Both the position numbers and the translations under genes were made by a program. From an uncultured Cryptobacterium sp. (GTDB lineage: Bacteria > Actinomycetota > Coriobacteriia > Coriobacteriales > Eggerthellaceae): a stretch of 8,636 bases of DNA. The number at the start of each line of letters is the position of its first letter. Position 1 is the stretch's first letter. The notes under the pieces are model-generated. The model saw only the letters and a program-made list of their open reading frames with translations. It did no database searches and was not told the DNA's origin. Of the stretch, positions 5,381 to 8,636 are shown piece by piece. The DNA lies in NCBI GenBank assembly GCA_900554685.1, contig USIG01000070.1, forward strand, positions 1 to 8,636, read 5' to 3'.

Positions 5381-8300
5381 ATGTATATGAATGCGCGTAT
5401 TAATTTGGCTACGGCAGATGAGGCCGTAGTCCATCGTCTTGTAACCGAACTTGATTTACCCCATTTTATTGCGGCTACTCTTGTGGCTCGTGGTATAGAC
5501 ACGCCTGAAGCAGCAAGAGCGTTTCTTCACCCTGACCTGGAGAGCGTTTGGCGAAATCCCTATGAAATCGAAGGGATGGATGAGGCGGTTGACCGTATCG
5601 TTCGCGCTATCAAAGAAGAAGAGCATATTTTGGTATATGGGGACTTCGATTTGGATGGAGTTTCGGCAACCACGTTGATGACGCGTGGTCTTCGCGCCTG
5701 CGGTGCACGAGTGGTAACTCCTTTTATTCCGCTTCGTTTCGAAGAGGGATATGGCCTTTCCGATGCTTCGATTGAGCGAGTAGCGCTCTACGAGCCTAAT
5801 TTGGTGGTCACGGTTGATAATGGCATAGCGGCAAAACGGGAAGTGGGTCTTCTCCTTGACCGTGGCATTGATGTTGTTATCACCGATCATCATGAGCCGG
5901 CCGATTTAGTGCCTGTGGAAGTTCCGGTGGTAGATCCAAAGTGCAACGACAATCCAAGTTCCCTTTTGGCAGGTGCGGGCGTTGCTCTTAAGGTGACCCA
6001 GGCGGTCGGATCGCGTCTTGGTAAGCCCAATCTATGGCGTGAATTGCTTGACCTTGCAACGCTTGGTACGGTAGCTGATCTTATGCCGATGCGCGATCAG
6101 AATCGTGCTTTGGTAAGTGAAGGTCTGCGTATGATCAATGAAAACCCAAGGCCATGTATTGCTGCCTTATTGGGGGAGTCAGGCTTTGCAGATAAGCCTG
6201 TTACCTCGTCTAACTTGAGCTTTACTTTGGTGCCTCGCCTCAATGCAGCAGGTCGTATGGGTAATGCTCAGCTTGCTCTTGATCTTTTGCTCAGTGATGA
6301 TTTTGCTCAATCCGCGCACTTGGCATCCGAGTTGGAAGATACCAACACAAAGCGCCGAACCATCGAGGCAGAATTGGCAGAAGTTGCCTCCAAGCAGGCA
6401 GAGCAAGTATTCAAGGGTCAGCGGGCACTTGTGGTTGCAGGACAGGGTTGGCATGAAGGCGTAAAAGGTATTGTTGCTTCGCGCTTGGCAAACCGCTACG
6501 GTGTGCCCACATTGCTGTTTACCATCGATGGTGATGAAGCGCATGGATCAGGCAGAAGTGTTGGTGAAGTAAATCTATTCCAAGCCGTTTCAAGCTGTCA
6601 GGATATCTTGGTGCGTTTTGGTGGGCATCATGCTGCTGTAGGGGTAACGCTTAAGGCTGATAAAATCCCTGAATTTACTGAGCGTCTCTGTGCTTATATG
6701 GACGCCTTGCCTCCCGAGGATTTTATTCCCCGCGTTGAGGTAGATGCGTCGGTTGATCTAAGCGAACTTACTCTTGCCAATGTTGAAAAGCTTGATCTTC
6801 TTGCTCCTTTTGGTCAGGAAAACTCAAGCCCGCACTTCTTGGCGCACGGTGTCATGATGGCAGGAGGACGTGCTGTAGGGGCGGATAAGAATCATCTTTC
6901 CTGTACGCTTACCGATGGTAAGCATTCGCTAAACTGCATCATGTTTCACTGTTCAAACGTTTCAGCTCTGCTTAATTGTGGGTGTGCGCTTGAGGCGGTT
7001 TTTGAACTGCAGGTGGATACCTGGAAGGGTCGCCGTTCTGTCAAGGCGGTTATCACATCCCTTTCTCCTTTGTCTCCTTGTGCTGCGTTAGAAGCTTGCC
7101 TTGAAGATGAGGATAAAGATTTCGTCACGGGCCTTATAGCAGCCGGGATGACTGAGCGCGATATGCGTGATGTTCCTGAATGGGAAGGTCCAGAATCTGA
7201 TCGGGTAATGTGGCAGCAGCGTGCACAAACTGCTCCTTTAGCGTTTAGGCAAGATTTAGTGCAAGCTTTTCTGGGTGAAGGGTCGCTTCATACCGCGCAA
7301 CGCAGAACACTTGATTTGCTTGATGAGGGACATTCGGTTTTGACCGTTATGGGAACAGGCCGTGGAAAGTCGCTTATTTTCCAAATTCATGCTGCGGAAC
7401 TGGCTCTTGGAAAACAAAAAGCAAGTTTGTTTGTTTATCCTCTTCGTGCGCTCGTGGCCGACCAAGCATTTCATCTTGAACGAACGCTTGGCTCTTTTGG
7501 TATTACCATCGGGGTTCTGACGGGGGCAACGCCTCTTCAGGAACGTGCTCAAGTGATGAGTGATCTTATAAACGGCGAGCTTGATATCGTTCTCACCACT
7601 CCCGAATATCTTGATTTTCATAGTGACGAGCTTGCAAAAGCTTCATCAATTGGATTTGTGGTGATAGACGAAGCGCATCATGTGGGCACTTCTAAAGCGG
7701 GCTTTCGTCCTTCGTATACACGGTTAGGAAAAGCAATTCAGCGGCTAGGTAATCCGCAAGTTCTTGCGGTAACAGCAACAGCTGATGCGGCGGTCGCCGA
7801 CGAAATACGTTCTGCGTTTGATCTTGAAGAAATGGTGTGCGACAACACCGAACGCGCCAATTTGCAAGTTATCGATCAGCGCAACAGCAAGAAGCGTGAA
7901 CGCTATCTGGCTAGTTTGGTTGCTCAGGGAGAAAAAACGCTTATTTATGTTAATTCACGTATGGAAAGCGTTGCGCTGGTACGCCAATTGCGCAAACAAG
8001 AACCCCATATAGCTTCTCTTATTGGATTTTATAACGCGGGCTTATCTCGTCTTGAGCGGGCACGTGTGGAGAGTCTCTTCCGTGAAGGGGGACTTCAGGT
8101 CTTGGTTGCGACTTCCGCCTTTGGGGAAGGGGTTGATATTCCTGGTGTACGCCATGTGGTGCTCTATCACTTGCCCTTCAGTGAGGTGGAATTTAATCAG
8201 ATGAGCGGGCGTGCTGGTCGCGATGGTAATGAGGCGCACATTCATCTGCTTTTTGGCAAGAACGATGTTTCACTTAATGCTGATCTCCTTCACGGCATTG

Positions 8301-8636
8301 CTCCTGATCATGATGAGATGGCTCAAATCTATCGCAGCCTTCGTTCCCTTCAGCAGGCAAGCGGTCAGTCGTTTTTTGCTCTTAATGAAGATGACGTGGC
8401 GCGCCGTGCAACGAGGCTTTTTGGAAATGCGGTTACGCCATCGCAGGTTCGCTTGGGTGTCGCGGTTTTTGAAGAGCTTGGTTTGGTTGAAACAAAGACA
8501 GATGATGCTGCAGGTGATAGTGCCAAACAGCAAGTATATGTCGTAGACTATAAAGGAAAAGTTGAACTGAGCGATAGCGTACAGTATCGTGAAGGTTTAG
8601 ACGAATTCGATTCATTTATGTCATTTAAAGATTGGG
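5381..8636 (+). CDS. recJ: RecJ single-strand exonuclease fused to a RecQ-like SF2 helicase (3' end beyond window)
   Basis: One frame runs 1085 codons without a stop to the window edge. Residues 1 to about 460 are a RecJ core, the enzyme that degrades single-stranded DNA 5' to 3' in repair. It has GDFDLDG at 87-93, VDNG at 145-148, the DHH triad at 169-171, RLNAAGR, GSGRS at 389-393 and RFGGHH at 412-417. An OB-type part follows, with APFGQEN at 475-481. After a linker of about 60 residues comes an intact helicase: motif I GTGRGKS 658-664, Ia YPLRALVADQ, DEAH at 763-766, motif III VTATA 797-801, IV IYVNSR, V ATSAFGEGVD 910-919, and VI QMSGRAGRDG 940-949. Motifs IV to VI and TATAD are RecQ-like. 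No RecQ-type cysteine zinc cluster follows; instead a possible winged-helix segment with FEELGLVE appears. The ATG at 5381 has AAGG at 5372-5375 5 bases upstream. A separate promoter could not be defined. Both halves keep their catalytic residues, so a processive resection enzyme is inferred. Confidence 0.95.
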   Translation, partial: MYMNARINLATADEAVVHRLVTELDLPHFIAATLVARGIDTPEAARAFLHPDLESVWRNPYEIEGMDEAVDRIVRAIKEEEHILVYGDFDLDGVSATTLMTRGLRACGARVVTPFIPLRFEEGYGLSDASIERVALYEPNLVVTVDNGIAAKREVGLLLDRGIDVVITDHHEPADLVPVEVPVVDPKCNDNPSSLLAGAGVALKVTQAVGSRLGKPNLWRELLDLATLGTVADLMPMRDQNRALVSEGLRMINENPRPCIAALLGESGFADKPVTSSNLSFTLVPRLNAAGRMGNAQLALDLLLSDDFAQSAHLASELEDTNTKRRTIEAELAEVASKQAEQVFKGQRALVVAGQGWHEGVKGIVASRLANRYGVPTLLFTIDGDEAHGSGRSVGEVNLFQAVSSCQDILVRFGGHHAAVGVTLKADKIPEFTERLCAYMDALPPEDFIPRVEVDASVDLSELTLANVEKLDLLAPFGQENSSPHFLAHGVMMAGGRAVGADKNHLSCTLTDGKHSLNCIMFHCSNVSALLNCGCALEAVFELQVDTWKGRRSVKAVITSLSPLSPCAALEACLEDEDKDFVTGLIAAGMTERDMRDVPEWEGPESDRVMWQQRAQTAPLAFRQDLVQAFLGEGSLHTAQRRTLDLLDEGHSVLTVMGTGRGKSLIFQIHAAELALGKQKASLFVYPLRALVADQAFHLERTLGSFGITIGVLTGATPLQERAQVMSDLINGELDIVLTTPEYLDFHSDELAKASSIGFVVIDEAHHVGTSKAGFRPSYTRLGKAIQRLGNPQVLAVTATADAAVADEIRSAFDLEEMVCDNTERANLQVIDQRNSKKRERYLASLVAQGEKTLIYVNSRMESVALVRQLRKQEPHIASLIGFYNAGLSRLERARVESLFREGGLQVLVATSAFGEGVDIPGVRHVVLYHLPFSEVEFNQMSGRAGRDGNEAHIHLLFGKNDVSLNADLLHGIAPDHDEMAQIYRSLRSLQQASGQSFFALNEDDVARRATRLFGNAVTPSQVRLGVAVFEELGLVETKTDDAAGDSAKQQVYVVDYKGKVELSDSVQYREGLDEFDSFMSFKDW

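Noticed and set aside
5456..5893. Minus-strand open frame of 145 codons opposite the RecJ region
   Set aside because: It lies entirely against the conserved RecJ motifs on the plus strand; its translation has no recognisable motif and no ribosome site is evident.
6955..7320. Possible frameshift or gene boundary between RecJ and helicase
   Set aside because: I read the codons across the whole linker; the same frame continues with no stop, and no internal start has a ribosome site good enough to suggest a separate helicase gene.
1..8636. Mobile elements, CRISPR array, toxin-antitoxin pair or defence island
   Set aside because: No direct repeats with spacers, transposase or integrase motifs, attachment-site duplications or small paired genes were seen; the gene content is housekeeping apart from the RecJ-helicase fusion.

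Overview
The window looks like ordinary chromosomal DNA of a low-to-mid GC actinobacterium, most likely a coriobacterium such as an Atopobium/Olsenella-type organism. Three things point there: a PRPP synthetase with the actinobacterial SPDxGR signature in place of SPDxGGVVRAR, a signal-less double peptidoglycan-binding-domain protein like CwlM, and GC that looks a little under 50% by eye. The genus is an inference. I see no insertion sequence, integrase, CRISPR array, tRNA or rRNA.

All genes read left to right. Positions 1-35 may be the last codons of an upstream gene. Then come two tightly spaced genes: a polyprenyl diphosphate synthase (37-1146) and a cytosolic CwlM-like peptidoglycan-binding-domain protein (1156-2067). 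A perfect 15-bp hairpin terminator (2128-2168) closes this unit. The gap of about 290 bases before glmU holds the terminator, an imperfect dyad and a good extended -10 promoter.

The second unit is the conserved housekeeping cluster glmU-prs-pth (2356-5278). It makes UDP-GlcNAc, makes PRPP and recycles peptidyl-tRNA. glmU and prs overlap by ATGA, pth follows prs by 14 bases, and a 12-bp hairpin terminator (5301-5335) ends the unit. The ctc/rplY gene that lies between prs and pth in B. subtilis is absent.

The last 3256 bases are one uninterrupted reading frame (5381 to the window edge, 1085 codons with no stop). It joins a complete RecJ 5'-3' single-strand exonuclease (DHH, DHHA1, OB) to a complete RecQ-like superfamily 2 helicase with motifs I to VI, then a C-terminal segment resembling the end of Firmicutes RecJ. 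This exonuclease-helicase fusion is the most interesting object in the window: RecJ and RecQ are separate partners in the E. coli RecF pathway, and here both activities appear to be in one polypeptide. The helicase part also suggests where the poorly understood Firmicutes RecJ C-terminal domain came from.
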